DNA of 64,000 nucleotides from NCBI GenBank assembly GCA_051531935.1, contig JAOPTR010000001.1:186001-250000 (forward strand). Direction: 5' to 3'. This document shows, piece by piece, positions 16,289 through 25,043 of the stretch (position 1 is its first letter; each line of letters starts with the position of its first letter). This stretch comes from OCS116 sp051531935. Lineage in GTDB: Bacteria > Pseudomonadota > Alphaproteobacteria > Rhizobiales > OSC116. The notes under the pieces were generated by a model, which did no database searches, was not told the DNA's origin, and was given only the letters and a program-made list of their open reading frames with translations. A program made the translations under genes and the position numbers.

Positions 16289-17614
16289 TTACATAGCGGT
16301 ACGAACTTCTTTTAGGAAGCGATCCACCTCATCACCTAATGTGCCCGATTGAGCTGAAATACCCGCTGCGGCCTGAATAAGACCAGAAGCCGAAACTTGA
16401 CTTGTTTCAGCACCCGCAGATACTTTTTTAACGTTCACTGTCACTTCAGCGCTGCCTTGCGACACTTCAGCGATTGAGCGGGCAATTTCGCCAGTTGCGA
16501 TGTTTTGTTGCTCGATAGATGACATTATGGCTTGTGTAATTTCATCAACCACAGCCACCGATTCACCAACCGCTTTAAAGCTTTCCAATGATAGTTTGGT
16601 TGCGCCTTGAATGCTGTTTACCAAACCGGAAATTTCGGTTGTGGCTTTTGAAGTTTGTGCAGCAAGCGCTTTCACTTCGTTAGCAACCACAGCAAAACCT
16701 TTACCCGCATCGCCAGCCCGTGAGGCTTCGATGGTGGCATTAAGCGCCAATAGGTTGGTTTGGTTTGCAATGTCATTAATAAGTGCAACAACATCACCAA
16801 TGATATTAACTGACTTATTTAGCTCATCCATATTTCCTTCGGTGGTATTTATTTCATTTACCGCCACGCCGATTTTATTGCCGGACATTTCGATTTGTGT
16901 AGAAATTTCTGAAATTGAACTTGATAATTCTTCCGTGGCAGCAGAAACAGTTTGCACATTTTGTGCAGTTACGCTTGCAGTTTCAGATAATTCACTCGCT
17001 TGGTTCGTTGTATCACCAGCAACGACATCCATTTGTTGAGCTGTTGTATCCAATGTTTCTGAAGCCGTACTCAACTTAACAATAACCGCTTCGACATTGT
17101 TTTCAAAACTCTGAGTGATGCTTTCAAAGCCGCCAATTTTTTGTTCCATAGATTTCATGGCGCCATTGATCACTTCGGCACCGCGTTGGTAAGAACCATT
17201 AAGGCCATCTTCCATTATTGTGCGGTAATATTTACCTTGCTCAACATTTGCCATAGCAGCACTGCTTTCGCGCACATAAGCATCAGCACAATCAATTAAC
17301 GAATTAATTTTCCAATATAAATTGGCCCCCATACCTTTATCACGTATATGAGTGATGCGTTTTTCAAAATCACCTGCTGCAACTTGTTCGATAATTTTTA
17401 GAGTTGCGCTCATATCTTGTCTGAATTTACTGAGCCAATTAAAACCAATAATAGCGCAAAGCAGTAACAAAGCACTAAAAGTCATTAAAATCATGTCATG
17501 TTCTGCAGTGACATCAAAAAACTTTGTAACTTCATATGCAAAATTGCCAAATGCCAAAAGCATTAGGAATTTAAAAGTAAGATCAACTTTAGAGAGAAAG
17601 GATAAATTCGTCAT
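16289..17614 (-). CDS. Methyl-accepting chemotaxis protein, CetA-like
   Basis: This chemoreceptor of about 441 residues has two N-terminal hydrophobic segments (about 14-28 and 38-57), a HAMP-like linker (about 58-110) and a full cytoplasmic signalling domain. The hairpin tip is conserved: IANQTNLLALNATIEASRAG, then GKGFAVVANEVKALA. There is no periplasmic sensor domain between the two membrane segments, so sensing must come from elsewhere. The gene directly upstream encodes a PAS protein whose 3' end overlaps this start by 26 bases in another frame. This matches the two-gene CetA/CetB energy-taxis receptor of Campylobacter. ATG at 17614 is chosen over 17701 because it removes most of the overlap. 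Confidence 0.85.
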   Translation of the reverse strand: MTNLSFLSKVDLTFKFLMLLAFGNFAYEVTKFFDVTAEHDMILMTFSALLLLCAIIGFNWLSKFRQDMSATLKIIEQVAAGDFEKRITHIRDKGMGANLYWKINSLIDCADAYVRESSAAMANVEQGKYYRTIMEDGLNGSYQRGAEVINGAMKSMEQKIGGFESITQSFENNVEAVIVKLSTASETLDTTAQQMDVVAGDTTNQASELSETASVTAQNVQTVSAATEELSSSISEISTQIEMSGNKIGVAVNEINTTEGNMDELNKSVNIIGDVVALINDIANQTNLLALNATIEASRAGDAGKGFAVVANEVKALAAQTSKATTEISGLVNSIQGATKLSLESFKAVGESVAVVDEITQAIMSSIEQQNIATGEIARSIAEVSQGSAEVTVNVKKVSAGAETSQVSASGLIQAAAGISAQSGTLGDEVDRFLKEVRTAM

Positions 17615-18197
17615 ATGCGACCCCCGTTTCAGAAATAATTTGTTGTAATTTTTGTTCGGATTTTTGTAATCCAACCTTACGGCTGGTTTCGCTATTTTCA
17701 ATTTGTAACAATTGATTATAAAGGGGAATAATTGTGTTTTCTAATATATCGCGACTTGGTACGCGGCGGTTCGAATGATAACCAATTACGTTACCTTCAC
17801 TATCTTTACTAGGCGTTACATGTGCCAACACCCAATAATTATCGCCATTTTTAGCAAAGTTATTTACATAAGCAAAAATTTCTTTACCATCCTGCAAATA
17901 GCACCATAATAATTTAAAAATAACGCGTGGCATTTCTGAATGCCGAATAAGACTATGTGGCTGCCCTAATAATTCGGCCTCCGTATAATCTGAAATACGT
18001 AGGAAAACATCATTCACATATGTGAGATTACCTTTTAGGTCTGTTTTACTAACAATAATTTCATTTTTATCAAAAAATCGTTCGTTACCAGTTGCGGTTA
18101 CGGTTTTTGATAACTTGCGCGAAGCGACTTTACGATCCCCAGACGTCAGGTTTGATTCAAAGTCTGCGTTCTCTTTTTTCCACATAGCATTACCCAT
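17589..18197 (-). CDS. PAS-domain sensor protein, CetB/Aer-N-like
   Basis: This protein of about 202 residues carries one PAS domain (about 45-160). The domain resembles the FAD-binding PAS of Aer: TDLKGNLTYVNDVFLRISDY, then ELLGQPHSLIRHSEMPR, and NGDNYWVLAHVTPSKD, a pattern (IRHPDMP, followed by YWV) typical of redox/energy-taxis PAS domains. A helical C-terminal tail follows. No signalling domain is fused; the methyl-accepting protein is made by the next gene, overlapping by 26 bases. I infer that the two act as one receptor. TTG at 18218 is the longest start; ATG at 18197 or 18185 is more likely. FAD binding is inferred only. Confidence 0.8.
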   Translation of the reverse strand: MGNAMWKKENADFESNLTSGDRKVASRKLSKTVTATGNERFFDKNEIIVSKTDLKGNLTYVNDVFLRISDYTEAELLGQPHSLIRHSEMPRVIFKLLWCYLQDGKEIFAYVNNFAKNGDNYWVLAHVTPSKDSEGNVIGYHSNRRVPSRDILENTIIPLYNQLLQIENSETSRKVGLQKSEQKLQQIISETGVAYDEFILSL

Positions 18198-18371
18198 AGT
18201 TACTAAGTTGTACGCCAATACTAAAATAAAAATAGTAACAATTTATTAATCCAAATGAAAAAAGTTCATTTTTCTCATTAAAATAATTCTAATCTGAAAT
18301 GCGCAAATTAACATATTGATTTTAAACGAACTATATTTTTAAAAAATTTTTAATAACATCTAATTCTGTTT

Positions 18372-18404
18372 AAAAAAAAGGGAAAGCCGAAGCTTTCCCT
18401 TTTG
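18372..18404 (-). terminator. Rho-independent terminator after serA
   Basis: On the minus strand AAAGGGAAAGC-TTCG-GCTTTCCCTTT forms an 11-bp stem with a stable tetraloop and is followed by eight T residues. It lies about 50 bases after the serA stop. Confidence 0.92.
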
Positions 18405-18452
18405 TACGATCTCATAATGTTACACATATGTGCTTAAATTCAGTGCAATTAA

Positions 18453-20036
18453 TTAGAATTGCAAAGACTTAACTTGTGTCACTTGCTCAATGTTAGAAAT
18501 TTGAGCAATCACATCATCATTAACATGGGCATCCACTGCAACTAGTGAAATGGCTTCGCCGCCTTCTTGAACACGACCAAGATTAAAGTTCGCAATATTT
18601 ACAGAGTTTGCACCCAAAACACTACCCAAAGCACCGATAAAGCCAGATGTATCTTTGTTGATCACATAAAGCATATTCTCAGTAAGTTCTGCATCCATAT
18701 TCACACCCTTAACTTGGATGAGGCGCAGTTTACCATCTGAGAAAATTGTACCAGCCACAGAGCGTGTTTGCACATCTGTTTCAATGGTTAAACGAATATA
18801 GTTATCATATACGCCTTGTTGGCTACGTGTCACTTCTTCAATCACCACACCGCGTTGCTCGGCAATAACAGGGGCAGAAACCATATTGATATCTTGCATA
18901 AGCGGGCGCAAAACACCCGTTACAGCAGCAGATGTTAGGGCTTTAATATTCATATCCGCAACATCACCTTCATATTCAATACGAATAGATTTGATGGCAT
19001 TCTCGGTCAGTTGACCTGCAAATGAACCTAAGCTTTCGGCCAATTTAATAAATGGTTTTAAGCGCGGCGCTTCTTCGGCAGATACTGATGGAGAGTTAAG
19101 AGCATTTGTAACAGCGCCATTGATAAGATAGTCGCTCATTTGTTCGGCAACTTGCAATGCTACATTCACTTGCGCTTCTGTTGTGCTAGCACCCAAATGA
19201 GGAGTACAGATAACATTTTCCATACCAAATAGGTCATTTTCTTTTGCAGGTTCAACAGCATATACATCTAACGCAGCGCCTGCAACATGGCCAGCTTCTA
19301 GCGCAGCTTTAAGTGCCACTTCGTCGATAAGGCCGCCACGCGCACAGTTTACAATGCGTACGCCTTTTTTCATTTTGTTAAGGGCAGTAGCATCAATTAT
19401 GTTGCGTGTTTTATCTGTTAAAGGTGTGTGTAGAGACAAGAAATCAATACGGCCAAGCAGCTCGTCTAGCTCTACTTTTTCGATGCCCAATTCTACAGCG
19501 CGGTCTTCAGTTAAAAATGGGTCAAATGCGATGACTTTCATTTTAAGACCAAGCGCACGATCGGCAACAATACCACCAATATTACCACAGCCGATAATGC
19601 CCAGTGTTTTGCCTGTCACTTCTACGCCCATAAAACGAGATTTTTCCCATTTACCAGCATGTGTACTTGCACTTGCCAACGGAATTTGGCGCGCCAATGC
19701 CAATATAAGTGTAATGGCATGCTCAGCAGTTGTGATGCTGTTACCAAATGGCGTGTTCATCACGATGATGCCTTTTGCTGAAGCAGCAGGAATATCAACA
19801 TTATCAACACCAATACCAGCGCGGCCAATCACTTTAAGGTTTTTGGCTTGGTTGATGATTTTTTCGGTGGCTTTTGTAGCTGAACGAATGGCAAGACCAT
19901 CATATTTGTCGATAATATCGAACAATTCTTCTTTGGTAAGGCCAGGTATTACATCGACATCAACGCCATTTTGTTTGAAAATTTCGGCGGCTTGTGGGTC
20001 TAATTTATCTGAAATAAGAACTTTAGGTGCAGACAT
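18453..20036 (-). CDS. serA: D-3-phosphoglycerate dehydrogenase
   Basis: This 527-residue enzyme oxidises 3-phosphoglycerate with NAD, the first step of serine synthesis. The nucleotide-binding motif GCGNIG is at 149-154. Arg233 in NCARGGLIDE and His280 in CTPHLGAST fit the catalytic triad. An intervening ASB-type domain (about 320-450) and a C-terminal ACT domain (about 455-527, LYVINKDTSGFIGALG) mark the long, type-1 form. It follows serC with 43 bases between them and ends in a strong terminator. Serine feedback through the ACT domain is known for some family members and is not established here. Confidence 0.95.
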   Translation of the reverse strand: MSAPKVLISDKLDPQAAEIFKQNGVDVDVIPGLTKEELFDIIDKYDGLAIRSATKATEKIINQAKNLKVIGRAGIGVDNVDIPAASAKGIIVMNTPFGNSITTAEHAITLILALARQIPLASASTHAGKWEKSRFMGVEVTGKTLGIIGCGNIGGIVADRALGLKMKVIAFDPFLTEDRAVELGIEKVELDELLGRIDFLSLHTPLTDKTRNIIDATALNKMKKGVRIVNCARGGLIDEVALKAALEAGHVAGAALDVYAVEPAKENDLFGMENVICTPHLGASTTEAQVNVALQVAEQMSDYLINGAVTNALNSPSVSAEEAPRLKPFIKLAESLGSFAGQLTENAIKSIRIEYEGDVADMNIKALTSAAVTGVLRPLMQDINMVSAPVIAEQRGVVIEEVTRSQQGVYDNYIRLTIETDVQTRSVAGTIFSDGKLRLIQVKGVNMDAELTENMLYVINKDTSGFIGALGSVLGANSVNIANFNLGRVQEGGEAISLVAVDAHVNDDVIAQISNIEQVTQVKSLQF

Positions 20037-20079
20037 TTGTCTATCCTTTTATAAAATTTGTATAGGTGTTTGTAAGATT

Positions 20080-21243
20080 TTAAAGTGCAGCTTTGGCTGT
20101 GGAAAATGCCCAATCGAGCCAAGGTGTTAGTGCAATCACATCGGATGTTTCGATGGTACCACCAGCCCAAATACGTAGTCCTGCAGGTGCATCTTTATAT
20201 GAACCAATGTCATACGCTACATCTTCAGCATCTAATAAAGCTGCTAATTTCTTAGCAAATGCCGCTTGTGCTTTAGGTTCTAGTGCCAGAATATCGGCAT
20301 CTACAACTTTTAGGCAGATAGAAGTATTAGAGCGGTTCGCCACATTTTCTGGCAAAAAGTCTACCCAATCTGTTTTGGCTACCCATGCTGCAATTTCGAT
20401 GGCGTTTTTATCGGCACGCAAGATCATTTCATCAAGACCACCAATGCTCTTAACCCAATTTAGTGCATCTAGATAATCTTCAACAGCCAACATAGACGGG
20501 GTATTGATAGTCGCGCCAGAGAAAATTGCATCAATAAGTTTACCACCCTTTGTGAGGCGGAAGATTTTAGGCAATGGCCACGCAGGAGAATAGCTTTCTA
20601 GGCGTTCTACAGCACGTGGGCTTAAAATAAGCATGCCATGTGCGCCTTCACTACCTAAAACTTTTTGCCAGCTATAAGTTGTGACGTCTAGTTTTTCCCA
20701 AGGTAGATCATTAGCAAATACGGCGCTTGTTGCGTCGCAGAATGTAAGGCCTTTACGGTCATCGGCAATCCAATCGCCATTAGGAACACGCACGCCTGAT
20801 GTTGTGCCATTCCAAGTGAAGACCACATCATTATCAAAATTAACATGGCGCAATGCAGGCAATTTGCCATATTCTGCTTCACGTAAAGTTACATCTTCAA
20901 GTTTAAGCTGTTTAACAACATCTGTTACCCAACCTGAACCAAAGCTTTCCCACGCAAGCATATCCACACCACGTGCGCCAAGCATTGACCATAAAGCCAT
21001 TTCCACAGCGCCAGTGTCTGAACCTGGTACGATGCCGATTTTATAATCAGCAGGAATTTTAAGAATTTCACGGGTTTGTTCAATGGCATCAGCAAGTTTT
21101 GTTTTGCCAATTTTTGAGCGATGAGACCTGCCTAACGCAGCGTCTTTTAACGCATCGAGCGACCAATTAGGCCGTTTTGAACATGGACCAGAAGAGAAAT
21201 GCGTATTTTCCGGACGCAAAGCCGGTTTTGTAATAACAGTCAT
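20080..21243 (-). CDS. serC: Phosphoserine aminotransferase
   Basis: This 387-residue class-V aminotransferase converts 3-phosphohydroxypyruvate to phosphoserine, the step after SerA. It resembles the alphaproteobacterial type: FSSGPCSKRPNWSLDAL at the N terminus (about 16-32), GSDTGAVEMALWSM, FTWNGTTSGVRVPNG and the PLP-lysine region SWQKVLGSEGAHGM. It is the first gene of a serC-serA operon. An upstream hairpin leader resembles the serC RNA motif known from alphaproteobacteria. ATG at 21243 has GAGGATAAC upstream. The reaction is assigned from family membership and operon partner. Confidence 0.94.
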   Translation of the reverse strand: MTVITKPALRPENTHFSSGPCSKRPNWSLDALKDAALGRSHRSKIGKTKLADAIEQTREILKIPADYKIGIVPGSDTGAVEMALWSMLGARGVDMLAWESFGSGWVTDVVKQLKLEDVTLREAEYGKLPALRHVNFDNDVVFTWNGTTSGVRVPNGDWIADDRKGLTFCDATSAVFANDLPWEKLDVTTYSWQKVLGSEGAHGMLILSPRAVERLESYSPAWPLPKIFRLTKGGKLIDAIFSGATINTPSMLAVEDYLDALNWVKSIGGLDEMILRADKNAIEIAAWVAKTDWVDFLPENVANRSNTSICLKVVDADILALEPKAQAAFAKKLAALLDAEDVAYDIGSYKDAPAGLRIWAGGTIETSDVIALTPWLDWAFSTAKAAL

Positions 21244-21290
21244 ATGTTATCCTCACAGATAAAGTGCCTCTCGTTGGGGAGAGGTGTCCC
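21244..21290 (-). promoter_or_regulatory. serC leader RNA motif candidate
   Basis: On the minus strand the serC leader contains GTGGGACA, then CCTCTC-CCCAAC-GAGAGG, which forms a 6-bp hairpin, then the ribosome-binding sequence GAGGATAAC. A conserved structured element called the serC motif is known immediately upstream of serC in alphaproteobacteria. Position and shape agree; sequence identity was not checked. A -35-like TTGACT lies upstream near 21325. Confidence 0.55.
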
Positions 21291-21336
21291 ACGGACAGAG
21301 ATATTAGATTGCGATTCTAAAGTCAAGAATTTTTCG

Positions 21337-21364
21337 CAAAAAAAAGAGCGTCAAAATGACACTC
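21337..21364 (-). terminator. Rho-independent terminator after the outer-membrane protein gene
   Basis: On the minus strand GAGTGTCA-TTTT-TGACGCTC is followed by eight T residues. It lies 57 bases after the stop of the barrel protein and before the serC promoter region. Confidence 0.85.
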
Positions 21365-21420
21365 CTTTATAATTCAGTTTATATGATTATTCGTGATTAC
21401 CGAATAAGTCAGGTGATTTT

Positions 21421-22311
21421 TTAGAAACGATATCTTAAACCAGCTCTCACTTCATGTGATAGCAATGATGGGTAAACCAATGTTTCATTAGTTGCCATGC
21501 CTGCAACGTTCACAATGTTACCACCTGCAACGGCATTAAGATTTGCGGCATTAGTTGAGCCGTCGTAAGTGGCTGTACCACCTGCAATATTCATCATACG
21601 GTAACCAAGGTCTAGTGTGATGTTGTCTGTCACATTAACAGCAACACCTGCCATGGCAGCACCCATAAAGCTAGCGCCTCTTGAAAAATCGACAGTTGCA
21701 CTTGTGGTGGCTCCACCCGTTGTAAGGTCTATGCCATATTTTGTTTTTGAAAGTGCCAAACCTGCGCCTAAACCAACATAAGGCATAACTGGAATACCTG
21801 GCACTTCGATGTCATAAAATGCTGACATAAGCATACCATATTGTTGAGTTTTTGCATTAATACTTACGCCTGCAGCAGAACCAGACCATGCGGCATGACT
21901 GCGATATTCGCCAGAAACCTCAACGCGGAATGCTGAAAATTTATAACCCGCAGAAACCGAACCTGTTAGGCTTTTGCCAGACATACCCAATTGCGGTAAT
22001 ACTTCGTTAAAAGCAGCGGGGTTTACAACCACAGGTGTGCCTTTTGATAAACGACCTTCATTACCATATGAGTAGCCGCCACTTAGGCCGAAATAAGCGC
22101 CTGTGCAATAGCAATCTTGATTGGTTTGTTTGCGCAAACCAACGTCTGGGTAATTACTGTCTTTACCTAACAAACTTGCTTCATACTGACCTTCTGGTAA
22201 TGGTTTTGCACCATCTGCTACATCACCTGCAAAAGCCAGTGATGTTGTTGCACAAAGAGCTGCAACAACTCCGAAAGATTTAAATATGATGCTATTTTTA
22301 CTGATAGACAT
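21421..22311 (-). CDS. Outer-membrane beta-barrel protein (OmpA/Omp25-like barrel)
   Basis: This 296-residue protein has a signal peptide (about 1-28, ending in TSLAFA) and a body of alternating polar and aromatic strands typical of an eight-stranded outer-membrane barrel. Visible features are GAYFGLSGGYSYGNEG, GSVSAGYKFSAFRVEVSGEYR, VMPYVGLGAGLALSKTKYG, ITLDLGYRMMNIAG and a C-terminal HEVRAGLRYRF ending in phenylalanine, the usual assembly signal. The start at 22311 has AAAGGG upstream. Two cysteines early in the mature part (DCYC) could bind metal or form a bond. The role in envelope stability is inferred from fold only. Confidence 0.8.
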   Translation of the reverse strand: MSISKNSIIFKSFGVVAALCATTSLAFAGDVADGAKPLPEGQYEASLLGKDSNYPDVGLRKQTNQDCYCTGAYFGLSGGYSYGNEGRLSKGTPVVVNPAAFNEVLPQLGMSGKSLTGSVSAGYKFSAFRVEVSGEYRSHAAWSGSAAGVSINAKTQQYGMLMSAFYDIEVPGIPVMPYVGLGAGLALSKTKYGIDLTTGGATTSATVDFSRGASFMGAAMAGVAVNVTDNITLDLGYRMMNIAGGTATYDGSTNAANLNAVAGGNIVNVAGMATNETLVYPSLLSHEVRAGLRYRF

Positions 22312-22433
22312 TAAGTTACCCTTTAACAATTTGGCTAATTATTGGAGGTCATCAATTATGATGACGCAAGCCTCTAGTTGCTAAGATTTGTAACCAAACA
22401 TAGTTAAAAAAATATTACCCTTTTTCATTTTGG

Positions 22434-22469
22434 CACAAAAAAGCCGTTACATTTTAAGCAACGGCTTAT
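22434..22469 (-). terminator. Rho-independent terminator after glmM
   Basis: On the minus strand AAGCCGTT and AACGGCTT flank an 11-base loop and are followed by six T residues. It lies 37 bases after the glmM stop. Confidence 0.88.
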
Positions 22470-22505
22470 TTAATTTTATATTTTATCAAATTATGCTGAT
22501 CGGTA

Positions 22506-23846
22506 TTAACCAATGGCAGTGATGATATCATCAACCACTTGTTCGGTAAGACCTGCATCTACCCCTTCGGCCATAACACGGATAACAGGTTCGGTGCCTG
22601 ACTTGCGAATAAGCACTCTGCCTGTGCCTTTAAGCTGGTCTTCACCTGCTGCAATGGCGTCCTTAACGATTTTAGTTTCTAGCGGGTCGGTTTTTGACGA
22701 ATCATAACGAGTGTTTTTAAGCACTTGCGGCACAGCTTCAAAACGTTGGCACAATTCACTTGCTGTAATATCTTTCTCAACCATAATCGAAATAATTTGA
22801 ATGGCAGCGGTTAAACCATCACCCGTAGTGTTAAAGTCTGACATGATAATATGGCCAGATTGTTCACCACCCATATTATACCCATGTTTGCGCATATGCT
22901 CCAAAACATAACGATCACCAACGCCTGTGCGGATGAAATCCATACCCAAACCTGTGATGAAATTCTCTAGCCCAAGGTTAGACATAACCGTAGCCACAAT
23001 GCCATTTTTAGACAATTGCTCTTTTCTTTGCATGTTTTCTGCAATCGCTGCCATCAATTGATCACCATCAACAAGTTGGCCTTTTTCATCGACCACAATG
23101 ATCCGATCTGCATCACCATCCAGCGCAATGCCAATGTCTGCGCTATGCTCTAATACGGTTTTTTGTAATAATGCAGGGTGGGTAGAACCACATTCTTGGT
23201 TAATGTTAAAACCGTCCGGCTTGTTACCAATTTCGATAATTTCAGCACCGAGTTCCCACAAAGCGGCAGGTGCCACTTTATAGGCCGCGCCATTTGCGCT
23301 ATCGACCACAATTTTTAAATCTCCAAAACGAACATCTTTACCAATGGTACGTTTTGCAAACTCAATATAACGCGCATGCGCACTGTTGATACGACGCGCA
23401 CGGCCCAATTTACGTGGGCGCACCAAAGTGGCGCTGTCGCTATCATCCATATATTTTTCGATGAGCAATTCTTTTTCGTCACTCAATTTATAGCCATCGG
23501 GTCCAAATAATTTAATACCATTATCGTGGTAAGGGTTATGTGAAGCGGAAATCATCACGCCAACATCGGCACGCAACGAGCGTGTTAGCATAGCCACAGC
23601 AGGAGTTGGCATTGGGCCGAGTAAAAATACATCAATACCCACCGAGGTAAAACCAGCAACGAGCGCATATTCAATCATATAACCAGAAATACGCGTATCT
23701 TTACCAATAACCACACGATGGCGATGCGAACCAGTTGCAAACACTTGCCCCGTTGCCATGCCAAATTTCAGTGCCATTTCAGCAGTGATTGGATGTTGAT
23801 TAACCATACCGCGCATACCATCGGTACCAAAATATTTACGCTTCAT
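22506..23846 (-). CDS. glmM: Phosphoglucosamine mutase
   Basis: This 446-residue enzyme interconverts glucosamine-6-phosphate and glucosamine-1-phosphate on the way to UDP-GlcNAc, for peptidoglycan and lipid A. N terminus KYFGTDGMRG is diagnostic. The phosphoserine is Ser102 in ISASHNPYHDNGIK, the metal loop is DGDADR (about 240-245), and the phosphate-binding loop near the C terminus is IRKSGTEPVIRV. The ATG at 23846, with GGGGA upstream, is preferred over 23858. It follows folP and ftsH on the same strand, a common order in alphaproteobacteria. Confidence 0.95.
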   Translation of the reverse strand: MKRKYFGTDGMRGMVNQHPITAEMALKFGMATGQVFATGSHRHRVVIGKDTRISGYMIEYALVAGFTSVGIDVFLLGPMPTPAVAMLTRSLRADVGVMISASHNPYHDNGIKLFGPDGYKLSDEKELLIEKYMDDSDSATLVRPRKLGRARRINSAHARYIEFAKRTIGKDVRFGDLKIVVDSANGAAYKVAPAALWELGAEIIEIGNKPDGFNINQECGSTHPALLQKTVLEHSADIGIALDGDADRIIVVDEKGQLVDGDQLMAAIAENMQRKEQLSKNGIVATVMSNLGLENFITGLGMDFIRTGVGDRYVLEHMRKHGYNMGGEQSGHIIMSDFNTTGDGLTAAIQIISIMVEKDITASELCQRFEAVPQVLKNTRYDSSKTDPLETKIVKDAIAAGEDQLKGTGRVLIRKSGTEPVIRVMAEGVDAGLTEQVVDDIITAIG

Positions 23847-23891
23847 GTATTTCCCCATTCATTCTTATCATCATTTAAAGTAAACATACGC

Positions 23892-24971
23892 CTAACCTTG
23901 GTATATTGCATCAGAGATCTTTATATATTGTAAAGCATGGTTAATGTCATGCATACGGTGAATATGAACGCCGTTTAGCAGCCCTGCATTCATAGCCGCT
24001 AACGAACCTCCAAGGCGGTTTTTTGCCACAGGTTCATTTACAATATCAAGCATAAATGATTTACGCGACGCCCCAAGCAATACCGCCACTCCAAGCGAGT
24101 GAAAAAGGCTTAAATTATTTAAAATTTCCAAACAGTGACGAGCGGTTTTACCAAACCCGATACCAGGGTCGATGGTAATTTTGCTTGGCTCAAGCCCCTT
24201 ACTGACAAGTGAATGAATTCTACCCTGCAAATAATCATAAATTTCAAACAGGATATCATCATATGTTGGATTATCTTGCATCACCTCAGGCGTGCCTTGG
24301 CTGTGCATCAGTATAACTGGGCATCCAGATTTTAATATAATCTCTTCGCTATTGCCGCTATTTTCACCATATTGAGCGTCTGTGGCTCTAAATTCCAAAG
24401 CCGAAACGTCATTGATAATATGTGCGCCATTCTCTATTGCGAACTGCATCACTTTGGCTTTTCGAGTATCGACTGAGATGCAAATATTTTTAGCCTGCAG
24501 CATCTTGAGCACGGGTTTTAATCGGTCTATTTCTGCATCACAATTTACATAGGATGCGTTGGGGCGCGTTGATTCTGCGCCAATATCTACAATCGTGAGA
24601 CCGTTACGAATATATTCATCAATATTTTGCTCTAGCACATTCAAATCGGCCTGCTTACCACCGTCCGAAAAGCTATCAGGAGTGATGTTTAAAATGCCCA
24701 TAACATGTGGAGTGGCCATGGACAAACCACAAATATTCGGTCGTACCGCTGTAATGTCTATTAGCTGTTGCTGAAACTCGTCATCACTGGTTTCGAGTAA
24801 ATCTGAGGTCGAAATAAAGCTAAGTTTAGCGCTGCCTCGGTAAATTATTTTTGCCGCTGTAAAAGCAATTTTACCGCCAGCCCAAAAAAGCCCCTGCCCT
24901 TGCGCGACAGCCTCAACCGCATCATCTCCATAGATAAATGCCACTGGAATAATGAGTTTGGAATATGTCAT
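23892..24971 (-). CDS. folP: Dihydropteroate synthase
   Basis: The enzyme joins 6-hydroxymethyl-dihydropterin diphosphate with p-aminobenzoate in folate synthesis. Family motifs are MGILNITPDSFSDGG, DIGAESTRPNA, DPGIGFGKT and a C-terminal GASRKSFM. An N-terminal extension of roughly 90-100 residues precedes the barrel; longer FolP proteins of this type occur in alphaproteobacteria, and the extension has no motif that I recognise. The longest frame starts with TTG at 24989, which overlaps the terminator of ftsH; ATG at 24971 is preferred and gives 359 residues. It sits between ftsH and glmM, transcribed in the same direction. Confidence 0.92.
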   Translation of the reverse strand: MTYSKLIIPVAFIYGDDAVEAVAQGQGLFWAGGKIAFTAAKIIYRGSAKLSFISTSDLLETSDDEFQQQLIDITAVRPNICGLSMATPHVMGILNITPDSFSDGGKQADLNVLEQNIDEYIRNGLTIVDIGAESTRPNASYVNCDAEIDRLKPVLKMLQAKNICISVDTRKAKVMQFAIENGAHIINDVSALEFRATDAQYGENSGNSEEIILKSGCPVILMHSQGTPEVMQDNPTYDDILFEIYDYLQGRIHSLVSKGLEPSKITIDPGIGFGKTARHCLEILNNLSLFHSLGVAVLLGASRKSFMLDIVNEPVAKNRLGGSLAAMNAGLLNGVHIHRMHDINHALQYIKISDAIYQG

Positions 24972-24992
24972 AAATGCCCATTCGCTCAAAAG

Positions 24993-25022
24993 AAAAGACG
25001 CCTGAAATTCAAGCGCCTTTAT
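24993..25022 (-). terminator. Hairpin terminator between ftsH and folP
   Basis: On the minus strand AAGGCGCTTG and CAGGCGTCTT form a stem with two wobble pairs and an AATTT loop, followed by a TTCTTTT run. It separates ftsH from folP, possibly incompletely because the T-run is interrupted. Confidence 0.7.
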
Positions 25023-25043
25023 AGTATATCTGATTAGTAGAAA

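Noticed and set aside
17589..17701. Frameshift joining the PAS and MCP genes into one Aer protein
   Set aside because: Possible but unproved. Both products have complete domains and the overlap is short and typical of translational coupling, so two genes are annotated.
19354..20130. 258-codon plus-strand frame inside serA
   Set aside because: Antisense to serA and serC, with no recognisable domain.
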